From: Alphaproteobacteria bacterium
Lineage (GTDB): Bacteria; Pseudomonadota; Alphaproteobacteria; Reyranellales; Reyranellaceae
Length of the DNA: 64,000 bases
Reading direction: 5' to 3'
NCBI GenBank assembly: GCA_016869975.1
Contig: VGCZ01000021.1
Coordinates: forward strand, 29,150 to 93,149
Program-made: the position numbers and the translations under genes
In this document: one piece after another, positions 20,692 to 29,195 of the stretch
Position numbering within the stretch: position 1 is the stretch's first letter
Layout of the letters: each line of letters begins with the position of its first letter
Notes under the pieces: model-generated
Databases searched by the model: none
The model's input: only the letters and a program-made list of their open reading frames with translations
What the model was told of the DNA's origin: nothing

Positions 20692-21456
20692 ATGGACTTT
20701 CCGACGAATGGTTGCGCCCTGGTGGCCGGCGGCAGTGGCGGCATTGGCCGTGCCGTCATCCGACGGCTCGCCGAGCAGGGATCCGACGTCGCCTTCACCT
20801 ATCGCGGCAACAAGGACTCGGCGGAGGAAGCGCTGCGCGAGGTCTCGGCGCGCGGCCAGGCCGGCTACGCCATCAAGGTCGCGCTGGAGGACGACAAATC
20901 CGTGGCCGAGTCGATCGGTCATGCCGTGGGCGCGCTGGGCCCGCTGCATACGCTGGTCTACGCCGCCGGCCCGTATATCGACATGCGCTACATCAGCCAG
21001 GTGACGCCCGACAAGTTCCGCTCGGTGATGAACCAGGACGCCATCGGCTGCTACGGGCTGATCCACGCCGCGCTGCCCAGGCTGCGCGAGACCAAGGGCG
21101 CGATCGTCGTCGTCGGCACGCCGGCGATCCGCCGCTACGCCACGCGCGACATCCTCTCGGCGGCGCCCAAGGCCGCTGTCGAGAGCGTGATGAAGGGCGT
21201 CGCGGCAGAGGAGGGGCGCTTCGGCATCCGCGCCAACATGGTCGGTGTCGGCCTGCTCACCGACGGCATGTTCCATCGCCTGATGGAGACCGGCGATTTC
21301 GACGAGAAGTACCTCGAGGCGGCGCGCCGCAACCTCGCGCTCAAGCGACTGGGCACCGCCGAGGATATCGCCGAGGCGGTACTGTTCCTCGCCTCCTCGC
21401 GCGCCCGCTGGATCACCGGCCAGACATTGATGGTCGACGGCGGCTACGCGCTTTAG
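20692..21456 (+). CDS. SDR-family protein with altered catalytic site
   Basis: 254 aa short-chain dehydrogenase/reductase fold. The cofactor motif is VAGGSGGIGRAV (TGxxxGxG variant), and AAGPYID matches the NAG region. The C-terminal GTAEDIAEAVLFLASSRARWITGQTLMVDGGYAL is typical (in part: WITGQTLMVDGGYAL). The active-site segment reads RRYATRDILSAAPKAAVESV: where a Tyr four residues before the Lys is expected there is Ser, and the upstream catalytic Ser region reads VVVGTPAI. It may be an inactive or unusual enzyme. It lies 11 bases after meaB, suggesting co-transcription. Confidence 0.85.
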   Translation: MDFPTNGCALVAGGSGGIGRAVIRRLAEQGSDVAFTYRGNKDSAEEALREVSARGQAGYAIKVALEDDKSVAESIGHAVGALGPLHTLVYAAGPYIDMRYISQVTPDKFRSVMNQDAIGCYGLIHAALPRLRETKGAIVVVGTPAIRRYATRDILSAAPKAAVESVMKGVAAEEGRFGIRANMVGVGLLTDGMFHRLMETGDFDEKYLEAARRNLALKRLGTAEDIAEAVLFLASSRARWITGQTLMVDGGYAL

Positions 21457-21498
21457 AGCGCGTACACCTCTCGCAGCGCACGCATACGGACTTCGGAC

Positions 21499-21525
21499 TT
21501 ACCTTCCCCCTCCGGGGGAAGGTAA
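21499..21525. repeat. Palindrome after the SDR gene
   Basis: Perfect 12-base arms TTACCTTCCCCC and GGGGGAAGGTAA around TCC, 42 bases after the SDR stop. Same arm sequence as the element at 1047-1074. It could serve as a terminator although no U-tract follows. Confidence 0.85.
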
Positions 21526-21596
21526 AACCACATTCGTCCGGTCACCTGCGATAGCCCTGCGGTAGAACGGCACCGGAAAGCGGAGGAAACCGGGCG

Positions 21597-23195
21597 ATGG
21601 ATGAAGTCGACTATGTGATCGTCGGCGCCGGGGCGGCGGGCTGCGTGCTGGCCTACCGGCTGAGCGCGTCGGGCAAGCACTCCGTCGCGGTCCTGGAGGC
21701 TGGCGGCCCCGACAACCACATCTGGATCAAGGTCCCCGCCGGCTTCAACAAGACCGTCTACAATCCCAAGCTCAACTGGGGCTACGAGACCGCGCCCGGT
21801 CCGCATATCGACAATCGCAAGATCCCGTTCCCGCGCGGCAAGGTGATCGGCGGCTCGGGCTCGATCAACGGCCATCTCTATGTGCGCGGCCAATCCGCCG
21901 ACTACGACACCTGGGCGCAGCTCGGCTGCCGCGGCTGGTCGTGGGACGACGTGCTGCCGTACTTCAAGCGCGCCGAGACCCGCGCCGGCGGCGACGACGC
22001 GGTGCGCGGCCGCGCCGGGCCGCTGTCGATCCAGGATCAGCGCGAGCCGCATGCGTTGAGCGACGCCTACATCGCCGCCAACGAGGCGCTCGGGCTCAAG
22101 CGCACGCCCGACTACAACAGCGGCGACCAGGAAGGCACCTTCCTCTATCAGCAGATGATGAAGAACGGCCGGCGCTGGAGTCCCGCCGACGCCTATCTGC
22201 GGCCGGCGATGACGCGCGGCAATCTCCGGCTGATCCAGCACGCCTTCGTCGAGCATGTCTCGTTCGACGGCAAGCGCGCGGCGGGCGTGCGCTACAGCGT
22301 CGGCGGCGAGTCCCGCAAGATCCGCGCACGGCGCGACATCGTGCTGTCGGGCGGCAGCATCAACACGCCGCATCTGCTGCAGCTCTCCGGCGTCGGCGAT
22401 CCCGAATGGCTCAAGGGCATCAGCGTCGAGCCGCGGCACGCGCTGCCCGGCGTCGGCCGCAACATGCGCGACCACTACGCCGCGCGCGTCTCGGCGCTGG
22501 TGAAAGGCGCGGGCTCGCTCAACGAGCGCAGCCATGGACTGAGGCTGGTCGGCGAAGTGCTGCGCTATGCCTTCACCCGCAAGGGCCTGCTCGCCGCCAG
22601 CCCAAGCCATGCCGGCGGCTACTACCGCACGCGGCCCGGCCTCGCGAGCCCCGACATGCAGCTCTACTTCGCGCCGGCGAGCTACGCGCCCGGCGCCTAT
22701 GGCACCTCGGCCCTCGACACACGGCCGGGCATGACCCTGGGCGCCTCGCAGCTGCGGCCCGAGAGCCGCGGGCACGTGAAGGCGCTGTCGAGCGATCCGG
22801 CGGTGAAGCCCGAGATCCAGCCCAACTATCTCGCCGAGCAGGAGGACCGCGACGCCATCGTCTCGGCGATGAAGTACCTGCGCCGCCTGCTCCAGACCAG
22901 GCCGCTCAGCGACTATGTGATCGAGGAATCGTTTCCGGGCCCGGCGGTGCAAAGCGACGAGCAATGGCTGGCGCATGTGCGGGCAAGCGGCTCGACCACC
23001 TATCATCCCATCGGCAGCTGCAAGATGGGCATCGATACCATGGCCGTGGTTGATCCGCTGACGATGAAGGTGATCGGCCTCGAAGGGCTGCGCGTGGCTG
23101 ACGCCTCGGTCATGCCGACGATGGTGTCGGGCAACACCTACGCCGCCACCAACATGATCGCCGAGAAGGCGTCCGACGCGATCCTCGCGGCATAG
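21597..23195 (+). CDS. GMC-family FAD oxidoreductase (choline/alcohol dehydrogenase-like)
   Basis: 532 aa glucose-methanol-choline oxidoreductase. The FAD motif is YVIVGAGAAGCVLAYRLS near the N-terminus; GMC signature 1 is FPRGKVIGGSGSINGHLYVRG and signature 2 is LSGGSINTPHLLQLSGVGDP. The catalytic His is in TTYHPIGSCKMG near residue 470. The C-terminal GLRVADASVMPTMVSGNTYA is standard. Choline, aryl or aliphatic alcohol dehydrogenases all share this sequence pattern, so the substrate is open. It is a single gene with a good upstream site GGAGG and a large inverted repeat after it. Confidence 0.92.
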   Translation: MDEVDYVIVGAGAAGCVLAYRLSASGKHSVAVLEAGGPDNHIWIKVPAGFNKTVYNPKLNWGYETAPGPHIDNRKIPFPRGKVIGGSGSINGHLYVRGQSADYDTWAQLGCRGWSWDDVLPYFKRAETRAGGDDAVRGRAGPLSIQDQREPHALSDAYIAANEALGLKRTPDYNSGDQEGTFLYQQMMKNGRRWSPADAYLRPAMTRGNLRLIQHAFVEHVSFDGKRAAGVRYSVGGESRKIRARRDIVLSGGSINTPHLLQLSGVGDPEWLKGISVEPRHALPGVGRNMRDHYAARVSALVKGAGSLNERSHGLRLVGEVLRYAFTRKGLLAASPSHAGGYYRTRPGLASPDMQLYFAPASYAPGAYGTSALDTRPGMTLGASQLRPESRGHVKALSSDPAVKPEIQPNYLAEQEDRDAIVSAMKYLRRLLQTRPLSDYVIEESFPGPAVQSDEQWLAHVRASGSTTYHPIGSCKMGIDTMAVVDPLTMKVIGLEGLRVADASVMPTMVSGNTYAATNMIAEKASDAILAA

Positions 23196-23205
23196 AGCGA
23201 AAACG

Positions 23206-23280
23206 CACCTGTCATCCCGAGCGCAGCGAGGGATCCAGGAACGCTACGTAGATCCCTCGCTGCGCTCGGGATGACAGGTG
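23206..23280. repeat. 30-bp perfect inverted repeat
   Basis: Arms 23206-23235 and 23251-23280 are exact reverse complements, each beginning or ending with CACCTGTCATCCCGAGCGCA on one strand, around a 15-base loop. It lies between the convergent GMC and thioesterase genes. Single arms or weaker copies occur at 3228-3254 and 7862-7892. A transcript would fold into a very stable hairpin able to stop polymerase from both sides. Confidence 0.95.
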
Positions 23281-23288
23281 CCTGAGAA

Positions 23289-23741
23289 TCAACGCCATGC
23301 CTTCACGACGCAGGTCGCGGTGGCGTGCAGGATGGGATCGATCGGCGTGTGGCTGAACAGCCAGGCTTCGGCGTTGAGCAGCCGCTTGCCGCGGCGGATG
23401 ACGCGCGAGAGCGTCACCACGTCGGCCGCTTGGGCGGGACGCATGAACGTCGTGCTCATGGTCGAGACCAGCGGCACCGACTCGGCGCCCAACGCCGCCT
23501 GGCCGGCGGCGTAGATCGCCGTGTCGGCGAAGCCCAGCAGGGTGGGGCCGGAGAAGATGTCGTTGGGCCCCAGCAGGTCGTCGCGAAAGGGAAAGCGCAG
23601 GCGGATGTCCTGGTCGTCGGCCTCCTCGACGATCACGCCGTGGAGGTCGATCGCGGGCAGGCGGTCGGCGAGCAGGCGGGCAAGTTCTGCGGTGGTCAAG
23701 GCTGGCGGGCTCCGGCAGGCGCGGCTAGAACCGCTTAGCAT
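23289..23741 (-). CDS. PaaI-like hotdog thioesterase
   Basis: 150 aa hotdog-fold protein. GPNDIFSGPTLLGFADTAIYAA contains the central helix typical of the PaaI/4HBT thioesterases (in part: SGPTLLGFADTAIYAA), and VPLVSTMSTTFMRPAQAADVVTLSRVIRRGK is the following beta region (in part: STMSTTFMRPAQ). It probably hydrolyses an acyl-CoA ester. The start is uncertain: 23741 ATG or a TTG closer to ALTTAELARLL. It is divergent from the Nudix gene with a 12-base gap. Confidence 0.78.
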   Translation of the reverse strand: MLSGSSRACRSPPALTTAELARLLADRLPAIDLHGVIVEEADDQDIRLRFPFRDDLLGPNDIFSGPTLLGFADTAIYAAGQAALGAESVPLVSTMSTTFMRPAQAADVVTLSRVIRRGKRLLNAEAWLFSHTPIDPILHATATCVVKAWR

Positions 23742-23753
23742 TCCACGAGACCC

Positions 23754-24611
23754 ATGTCCTTCCTCGATCACATCCGCGCCTGCAACGCCCACGATCTGAG
23801 CCAGTTCGAACCCTGGCATATCGGCGCTGAGCGCGTCGGCTGGATCCACCACGAGTTCGCGCCGCGCCTCGCGGCGCGGCCGGACCTGTTCGACCGTGTC
23901 GCCAATGGCTGGCGTCTATCTGGTCACCTGACCGACGCGACGGCGCGCACGATGGCCGTCGAGGCGTGGCTGCGCGAACTGCGCGCAGAGGGCCTGTTCA
24001 AGGACTGGCGCGAGGAGCGTTACCCGGTGACGCCCGACCTCAAGCGGCCGCCGCTGATGGACATGGAGCGAGCCGCCGTGCCGAGCTTCGGCGTGCGCGC
24101 CTACGGCGTGCATCTCACCGGCTTCGTGCGCAAAGCCGACGGCCTGCACATCTGGGTGCCGCGCCGCGCCTACGACAAGCCGACTTACCCCGGCATGCTC
24201 GACAACACCGTGGCGGGCGGCCAGCCCACCGGGCTCGGGCTGATGGAGAACGTGATCAAGGAATGTGCCGAGGAGGCGGGCATTCCCGAATCAATCGCGC
24301 GCAACGCCAGGGGCGTCGGCTGCATCACCTATTGCTATCAGTCCGGCGCGCAGCTGAAGCCCGACGTGCAATACGTCTTCGACCTTGAGCTGCCCGACGA
24401 CTTCACGCCGGCGCTGGTCGATGGCGAGGTCGACTCGTTCGAGCTGTGGCCGGTGTCGCGCGTGATGGAACGGGTGCGCGACACCTTCGACTTCAAGTAC
24501 AACTGCAACCTCGTGCTGATCGACTTCTTCGTGCGGCACGGGCTGATCGAGCCCGACGATCCCGACTATCTCGCCATCGCCGCCGGCCTGTGTGCGACGC
24601 TCGCCCAGTAG
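23754..24611 (+). CDS. Nudix hydrolase with DUF4743 N-terminal domain
   Basis: 285 aa. The N-terminal ~110 residues match the DUF4743 type domain that precedes a Nudix fold in proteins annotated as thiamine-pyrophosphokinase-related. The Nudix box is recognisable in GGQPTGLGLMENVIKECAEE, ending in AGIP (around residues 156-179), with Glu residues in the expected EExG position. The C-terminus PDDPDYLAIAAGLCATL is also common in the family. It would cleave a nucleoside diphosphate-linked compound; substrate unknown. It is divergent from the thioesterase. Confidence 0.8.
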   Translation: MSFLDHIRACNAHDLSQFEPWHIGAERVGWIHHEFAPRLAARPDLFDRVANGWRLSGHLTDATARTMAVEAWLRELRAEGLFKDWREERYPVTPDLKRPPLMDMERAAVPSFGVRAYGVHLTGFVRKADGLHIWVPRRAYDKPTYPGMLDNTVAGGQPTGLGLMENVIKECAEEAGIPESIARNARGVGCITYCYQSGAQLKPDVQYVFDLELPDDFTPALVDGEVDSFELWPVSRVMERVRDTFDFKYNCNLVLIDFFVRHGLIEPDDPDYLAIAAGLCATLAQ

Positions 24612-24616
24612 CTGCG

Positions 24617-25012
24617 TTAGCGCGGACGGTGCTCGGTGCCTGCGCCCGCGGTGATGAACAGCGCCTTGGCGTGGCGGGCAACATCCGCCGTGTGCCAGAC
24701 GCCTCGTGGATTGACCGCGTAGTCGCCGGCGCGCAAGGCGACGGCGCGCGGTCCGTCGGGCAGCTCCTGGATCAGCGTGATCTCGCCCTCGAGGCAGATC
24801 ACCGCCTCGTCGCCCGCGGGATGCCGCTCCCAGCTCGTCCAGCTTTCGCTGAAGCTGTACTGCGAAACCAGCCGGCCCTCGCTGCCGTCGGCGGCCTTGC
24901 GCTCGCCGTAAGCGGTATACCATTCCATACCGGTGAACTCGGGCTGCGGCACCGCCTTGGCGCCAAGCCCGAGATGGAGCGGAAACCGCTCCAGTGACCG
25001 CTGCATTGTCAT
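24617..25012 (-). CDS. Cupin-domain protein
   Basis: 131 aa single cupin domain. Residues around ERHPAGDEAVICLEGEITL form motif 1 and LRAGDYAVNPRGVWHTADV forms motif 2, with one His in each. The metal-ligand set is weaker than in typical dioxygenases because motif 1 has only one His. Probably a small-molecule binding or isomerase-type cupin. It lies 11 bases downstream of the VOC gene on the same strand, so both probably share the promoter near 25489-25542 and the TetR control there. Confidence 0.75.
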   Translation of the reverse strand: MTMQRSLERFPLHLGLGAKAVPQPEFTGMEWYTAYGERKAADGSEGRLVSQYSFSESWTSWERHPAGDEAVICLEGEITLIQELPDGPRAVALRAGDYAVNPRGVWHTADVARHAKALFITAGAGTEHRPR

Positions 25013-25023
25013 GCCATCACCTC

Positions 25024-25488
25024 CTAACCGCCCATCGCCTTGGTGTAGCGGTTCTGCATCTCCTGCGGCGAGACCTCCTCAATGCGGGTCTGCAGGTACC
25101 AGCTGTGGCCGAACGGATCGGACACCATCGCCGTGCGATCGCCGTAGAACTGGTCGGCCGGCTGGCGCAGCACCGTGGCACCGGCATCGACCGCGCGCTT
25201 CACCGCGGCGTCGCAGTCCGGCACGTAGAGCATCATCTTGATCGGCGAGCCGCCCAGCGACGCCGGGCTGAGCGCGCCGAAATCGGGATACTCGTCGGAA
25301 ATCATGATCGGCGAATCGCCGATCCTGAACTCGGCGTGGCCGACTTTGCCGCCCGGCTCGGTGAGGCGGAACATCTCCTCGGCGCCGAACGCCTTCTTGT
25401 AGAAGGCGAGCGCCGCGGCGGCGTCGCGCACGGTCATGTAGGGCGTGGCGCTGTGGTAACCCTCGGGCACGGACTTGACGGCGGCCAT
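25024..25488 (-). CDS. VOC-family (glyoxalase/PhnB-like) protein
   Basis: 154 aa. PYMTVRDAAAALAFYKKAFGAEEMFRL is the canonical vicinal-oxygen-chelate opening (in part: VRDAAAALAFYKKAFGAEE), and GHAEFRIGDSPIMISDEYP with DPFGHSWYLQTRIEEVS complete the PhnB-like pattern (in part: DPFGHSWYLQTRIEEVS). Members may bind antibiotics or act on small ligands. It is divergent from the TetR gene, with the putative operator 25521-25535 in between, which suggests that TetR represses it. Confidence 0.87.
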   Translation of the reverse strand: MAAVKSVPEGYHSATPYMTVRDAAAALAFYKKAFGAEEMFRLTEPGGKVGHAEFRIGDSPIMISDEYPDFGALSPASLGGSPIKMMLYVPDCDAAVKRAVDAGATVLRQPADQFYGDRTAMVSDPFGHSWYLQTRIEEVSPQEMQNRYTKAMGG

Positions 25489-25520
25489 GGCGTGGTCTCC
25501 TATGCGGCTTGATTAATTAC

Positions 25521-25535
25521 GTTACGTTGCGTAAC
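25521..25535. promoter_or_regulatory. Putative TetR operator
   Basis: Perfect palindrome GTTACG-TTG-CGTAAC in the 54-base gap between the divergent VOC and TetR genes, eight bases before the TetR start codon. Position and symmetry fit an autoregulatory TetR site controlling both directions. Inference from sequence only. Confidence 0.65.
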
Positions 25536-25542
25536 ATATATT

Positions 25543-26181
25543 ATGCCCCGCACCCCTCCTGTCAAGCTCGCGCCCGGTGATGAGTCGCGCCCGCGTGGCC
25601 GGCCGCGCGACGAGGGCGCGCGTCTGGCTATCCTGCGCGCGGCGCGCGACATGCTGGAGCGTGGCGGCGTCGCGGCGGTGACCATGGAAGGCGTGGCGCA
25701 GCGCGCCGGCGTCGGCAAGCCAACGGTTTACCGTCACTGGCCCAATGCGCTCGCTGTCGCCATGGCGGCGCTGCTCGAGGACGCGCCCGCGGAGGCGGAG
25801 TCGCGCGCGTCGCGCGGCGCACTGCCGGCGCTGCGCCGCCAGTTGCGCCAGATCGCCACCTTGTTCGCCACGCCGATGGGTCGCAGCGTCACCATGATGC
25901 TGGCTTCGGCCGATCAGGAGACCGAGCTCAGCAAGGCCTTCCGCAACCACTTCATCCTGGCGCGACGCACTGACGGCAAGGCACTGCTGGCGGCGGCGGT
26001 CGCCGATGGCGTGCTGCGTGCGGATTTCGACGTCGAGGTGGCGCTCGATATGATCTACGGCCCGCTGTTCTACCGCCTGCTCGCCGGGCACGCGCGGCTC
26101 GACGCGGCGTTCACCGACGCGCTGCTCGACCACGTGCTGGCCGGGCTGGCGTCACGGCGCGCGCGAGTCGCGAAACCGTAA
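25543..26181 (+). CDS. TetR-family transcriptional regulator
   Basis: 212 aa. The N-terminal DNA-binding domain has ARLAILRAARDMLERGG and the helix-turn-helix VTMEGVAQRAGVGKPTVYRH (around residues 47-66). The C-terminal domain resembles the TetR_C_11-like class, with GPLFYRLLAGHARLDAAF. A palindromic operator candidate lies directly upstream. It is divergent from the VOC-cupin pair, its likely targets. Confidence 0.92.
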   Translation: MPRTPPVKLAPGDESRPRGRPRDEGARLAILRAARDMLERGGVAAVTMEGVAQRAGVGKPTVYRHWPNALAVAMAALLEDAPAEAESRASRGALPALRRQLRQIATLFATPMGRSVTMMLASADQETELSKAFRNHFILARRTDGKALLAAAVADGVLRADFDVEVALDMIYGPLFYRLLAGHARLDAAFTDALLDHVLAGLASRRARVAKP

Positions 26182-26242
26182 CAGAGTCGGGACCGGCGCT
26201 CGGCTCGACTCCGTCCGGCGCGCATGACAAATTCGCGTCGTC

Positions 26243-27625
26243 ATGCTCAAGGACGCCCAGGGACTCGACGTCGCCAACGCCGACGATGCCGCGATCCGCG
26301 CGATCGATCGTGCGTTGGAGCAATGGCTGGGCTACGGAGACGAGCTCGGCCGCTACGTCGCCTTCGCGCAGAAGGCACGCGACGTGCCGCTGGTGCAGCT
26401 GCAGACCGCGGTGCTGAACCTGACCTTGGAGTCGCCCGAGGGCTTTGCCGGTGCGCGACCGTTCATCGATGCGGCGCGGGCGCGCGAGCGCGACATGACC
26501 GAGCGCGAGAGACTGTGGCTGCATGCGGTGTCGGCCTGGGCCGAGGGCGCCTCCGACCAGGCCGGCGAGGTCTTCGCGACCATCGTGCGCCGCTGGCCGC
26601 GCGATCTGTTCGCCGGCAAGACGGCACAGTTGCTGTGCCTCGCGCGCGGCGATTTCGAGGGCATGTTGCGTATCGCCGAGGACTTCGTGCCGGCCAACCA
26701 GGAGATCGGCTACGTCCACGGCATGCGCGCCTTCGCGCTCGAACAGCTCAACCGGCTCGACGAGGCCGAGACCGACGCGCGCCGCGCCGTCGAGATGCGG
26801 CGCGAGGATCCCTGGGCGCATCACGCCGTGGCCCATGTGATGGAGACGCGCGGCCGGCTGGAGGAGGGCATCGCCTGGATGGAGGGCCTCGCCGACACCT
26901 GGGAAGACCGCAACGCCTTCATCTACGGCCACAACTGGTGGCACACCGCGCTGTTCTATATCGACAGCGAACGGCCGGGCCACGCGCTGAAGCTCTACGA
27001 CACGCGGATCTGGGATCGCTGGAAGGAGTTCGGCCACGACCAGGCCAACGCGATCGCGCTGCTGGCGCGGCTCGAGCTGCGCGGTCTCGATGTCGGCGCG
27101 CGCTGGAAGGCTATCGCGCCCTATCTGTCACCGCGCATCCGCGAGCATTGCTCGGCGTTCCTCGACCTGCACTACGTCCACGGCCTGGCGCGCGCCGGCG
27201 AGCGCGAGGCGGTGACCGAGATGCTGGCCAGCCTGGAGGAACGCGCCGAGCGCGCGAAGCCCTTCGAGCGCAAGGCATGGCGTGATGCGGCGGTGCCGGC
27301 AGCGCATGGGCTGGTGGCTCATGCCGAGGGGCGGCACGCCGAGGCGGCGGATCGGCTGGGCGAGTCGCTGCCGCATCTGCAATCGGTCGGCGGCAGCCAC
27401 GCGCAGCGCGCGCTGTTCGAGGCGATCCATGTCGACGCGCTGATCCGCGCCGGCTGGAACGACCGCGCGCTCGCGCATCTGCAAGCGGCCGACCGCGCGC
27501 GCGGCGGCATCGCCCATCTCAAGCGCGATCTGGCGACGATCTACGACCGCCTCGGCCGGGCCGAGGACGCCCAGAGCGCGCGGCTGCAGGCCGAACGGTT
27601 GACGCGGCGCTACCAGACGCCCTGA
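26243..27625 (+). CDS. Tetratricopeptide-repeat protein (TTC38-like)
   Basis: 460 aa, all-helical with degenerate TPR units. The segment REDPWAHHAVAHVMETRGRL with EEGIAWMEG, then YGHNWWHTALFYID and, later, DLHYVHGLARAGERE matches the TTC38-type proteins shared between bacteria and animals. No enzymatic domain is visible. It is probably a cytosolic scaffold of unknown role. It starts 61 bases after the TetR gene on the same strand; whether they share a transcript is unclear. Confidence 0.82.
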   Translation: MLKDAQGLDVANADDAAIRAIDRALEQWLGYGDELGRYVAFAQKARDVPLVQLQTAVLNLTLESPEGFAGARPFIDAARARERDMTERERLWLHAVSAWAEGASDQAGEVFATIVRRWPRDLFAGKTAQLLCLARGDFEGMLRIAEDFVPANQEIGYVHGMRAFALEQLNRLDEAETDARRAVEMRREDPWAHHAVAHVMETRGRLEEGIAWMEGLADTWEDRNAFIYGHNWWHTALFYIDSERPGHALKLYDTRIWDRWKEFGHDQANAIALLARLELRGLDVGARWKAIAPYLSPRIREHCSAFLDLHYVHGLARAGEREAVTEMLASLEERAERAKPFERKAWRDAAVPAAHGLVAHAEGRHAEAADRLGESLPHLQSVGGSHAQRALFEAIHVDALIRAGWNDRALAHLQAADRARGGIAHLKRDLATIYDRLGRAEDAQSARLQAERLTRRYQTP

Positions 27626-27679
27626 CCGGCGCTGCGCCGCGACCGTGTGACGGGTAGGGCTGTCGTATGTGAATTTATT

Positions 27680-27709
27680 CTCCCTCTCCCCGCTTGCGGG
27701 GAGAGGGAG
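27680..27709. repeat. Perfect palindrome (CCTCTCCCC family)
   Basis: 14-base arms CTCCCTCTCCCCGC and GCGGGGAGAGGGAG separated only by TT, between the TPR gene and the amidase. The clearest single-hairpin member of its family in the window. Confidence 0.9.
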
Positions 27710-27741
27710 TGAGATGTGATGGACGCAAGGGGGGACAGACG

Positions 27742-29151
27742 ATGAAGTCCGATCTCACGCAGGCCACCGCGACCGAGCTCCTGGCGCTCTATCGCAAGGA
27801 CAAGGCTTCGCCGGTCGACGTGGTGAAGGCGATTCTGACGCGGGCACAGGACGTCAACCCCAGGATCAACGCCCTCTGCCTGGTCGATGGCGCCAACGCG
27901 CTCAAGCAGGCGCGCGCCTCGGAGAAACGCTGGCGCAAGGACGAGCCATTGGGCCCGCTCGACGGCGTGCCGGTGACGGTAAAGGAGCTGATCCGCGTCG
28001 CCGGCTGGCCCACCTTGATGGGCTCGAAGCTGGTCGATCCCGACCAGCGCTGGGACGAGGACGCGCCGGCGGTGGCGCGGCTGCGCGAATCCGGCGCCAT
28101 CCTGCTCGGCCAGAGCACGTCGTCGGAGTACGGCCACAAAGGCGTGACCGACAGCCCGCTGCACGGCGTAACGCGCAATCCCTGTAACACCGACATGACG
28201 CCGGGTGGCTCCTCCGGCGGCGCGGCGGCGGCGGTGGCGGCGGGTATGGGTCCGTTGGCGCTGGGCACCGACGGCGGCGGCTCGGTGCGCCTGCCGGCCT
28301 CGTTCTGCGGCATCTTCGGGCTGAAGGCGACCTATGGCCGGGTCGCCGCCTGGCCGCCCAGCCTGAACGGCGATCTGGCCAATACCGGGCCGATGGCGCG
28401 CACGGCGGAGGACGCGGCGCTGATGATGAACGTCATCGCGCGGCCCGATCCGCGCGATCCCTGGTCGCTGCCCGAGCACGACATCGATTATCCGAAGAAA
28501 CTGAAGGGCCGGCTGCGCAAGCTGCGGGTCGGGCTGATGCTGAAGTTCGGCGATCATCCGCTCGATCCGGAAATCGCCGATCTCGTGCCGGCGGCGGCCC
28601 GGCATTTCGAGGAGCTGGGCTGTCACGTCGAAGAAGCGGCGCCCGATCTCGGCGGCGTCGATGGGCGCAAGACGTTCGGCATCCACTGGCTGAGCTTCGC
28701 GCAGCATCTGCTGAAGATGTATCCGGCGGATCGCCACAACGAGTTCGATCCCAGCCTGCTGGTGATGGCGCGCGAGGGCCAGAAATACAGCTCAGCCGAT
28801 CTCGTGGCGGCGATGGCCGACCGACGCACCTTGTCGATCGGCTGGACCAAGTTCTTCGACACCTACGATCTGCTGCTGTGCCCGACCTTGGCCGTGCCCG
28901 CCTTCGAAACCGGCCGCGGCGCGCCGGTCGGCGCCGACGGCAAGCCCAACATGCAATGGTCGCCCTACACGGCGCATTTCAACCTGTCGCGCCACCCCGC
29001 CGCCTCGGTGCCGTGCGGGCTCACGCGCGCCGGCTTGCCGGTCGGCCTGATGATCGTCTCCGGCCACTACCGCGACGCCCTGGTACTGCGCGCCGCGCAT
29101 CACTTTCAGACGGCCTTCCCGCTGAAGATGCCGGTATTGCCGGCCGGATAG
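27742..29151 (+). CDS. Amidase-signature hydrolase
   Basis: 469 aa amidase-signature enzyme. The Ser-cisSer-Lys triad is visible: Lys81 in VPVTVKELIR, Ser157 in TPGGSSGGAAAA and Ser181 in GTDGGGSVRLPASF. The 24-residue spacing between the two serines is the family norm. It hydrolyses amide (or urea-type) bonds in an unknown substrate; it lacks the GatB/GatC context needed for GatA. The start at 27742 has GGGGGA upstream. Sequence ends normally at LPVLPAG. Confidence 0.9.
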   Translation: MKSDLTQATATELLALYRKDKASPVDVVKAILTRAQDVNPRINALCLVDGANALKQARASEKRWRKDEPLGPLDGVPVTVKELIRVAGWPTLMGSKLVDPDQRWDEDAPAVARLRESGAILLGQSTSSEYGHKGVTDSPLHGVTRNPCNTDMTPGGSSGGAAAAVAAGMGPLALGTDGGGSVRLPASFCGIFGLKATYGRVAAWPPSLNGDLANTGPMARTAEDAALMMNVIARPDPRDPWSLPEHDIDYPKKLKGRLRKLRVGLMLKFGDHPLDPEIADLVPAAARHFEELGCHVEEAAPDLGGVDGRKTFGIHWLSFAQHLLKMYPADRHNEFDPSLLVMAREGQKYSSADLVAAMADRRTLSIGWTKFFDTYDLLLCPTLAVPAFETGRGAPVGADGKPNMQWSPYTAHFNLSRHPAASVPCGLTRAGLPVGLMIVSGHYRDALVLRAAHHFQTAFPLKMPVLPAG

Positions 29152-29195
29152 AACTTGTCAGCGACGACGCGACACGGACGGAGTGGAGGAGTCCC

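Noticed and set aside
27742..29151. gatA (Glu-tRNA amidotransferase subunit A)
   Set aside because: Amidase triad matches, but gatB/gatC are absent and flanking residues follow general amidases.
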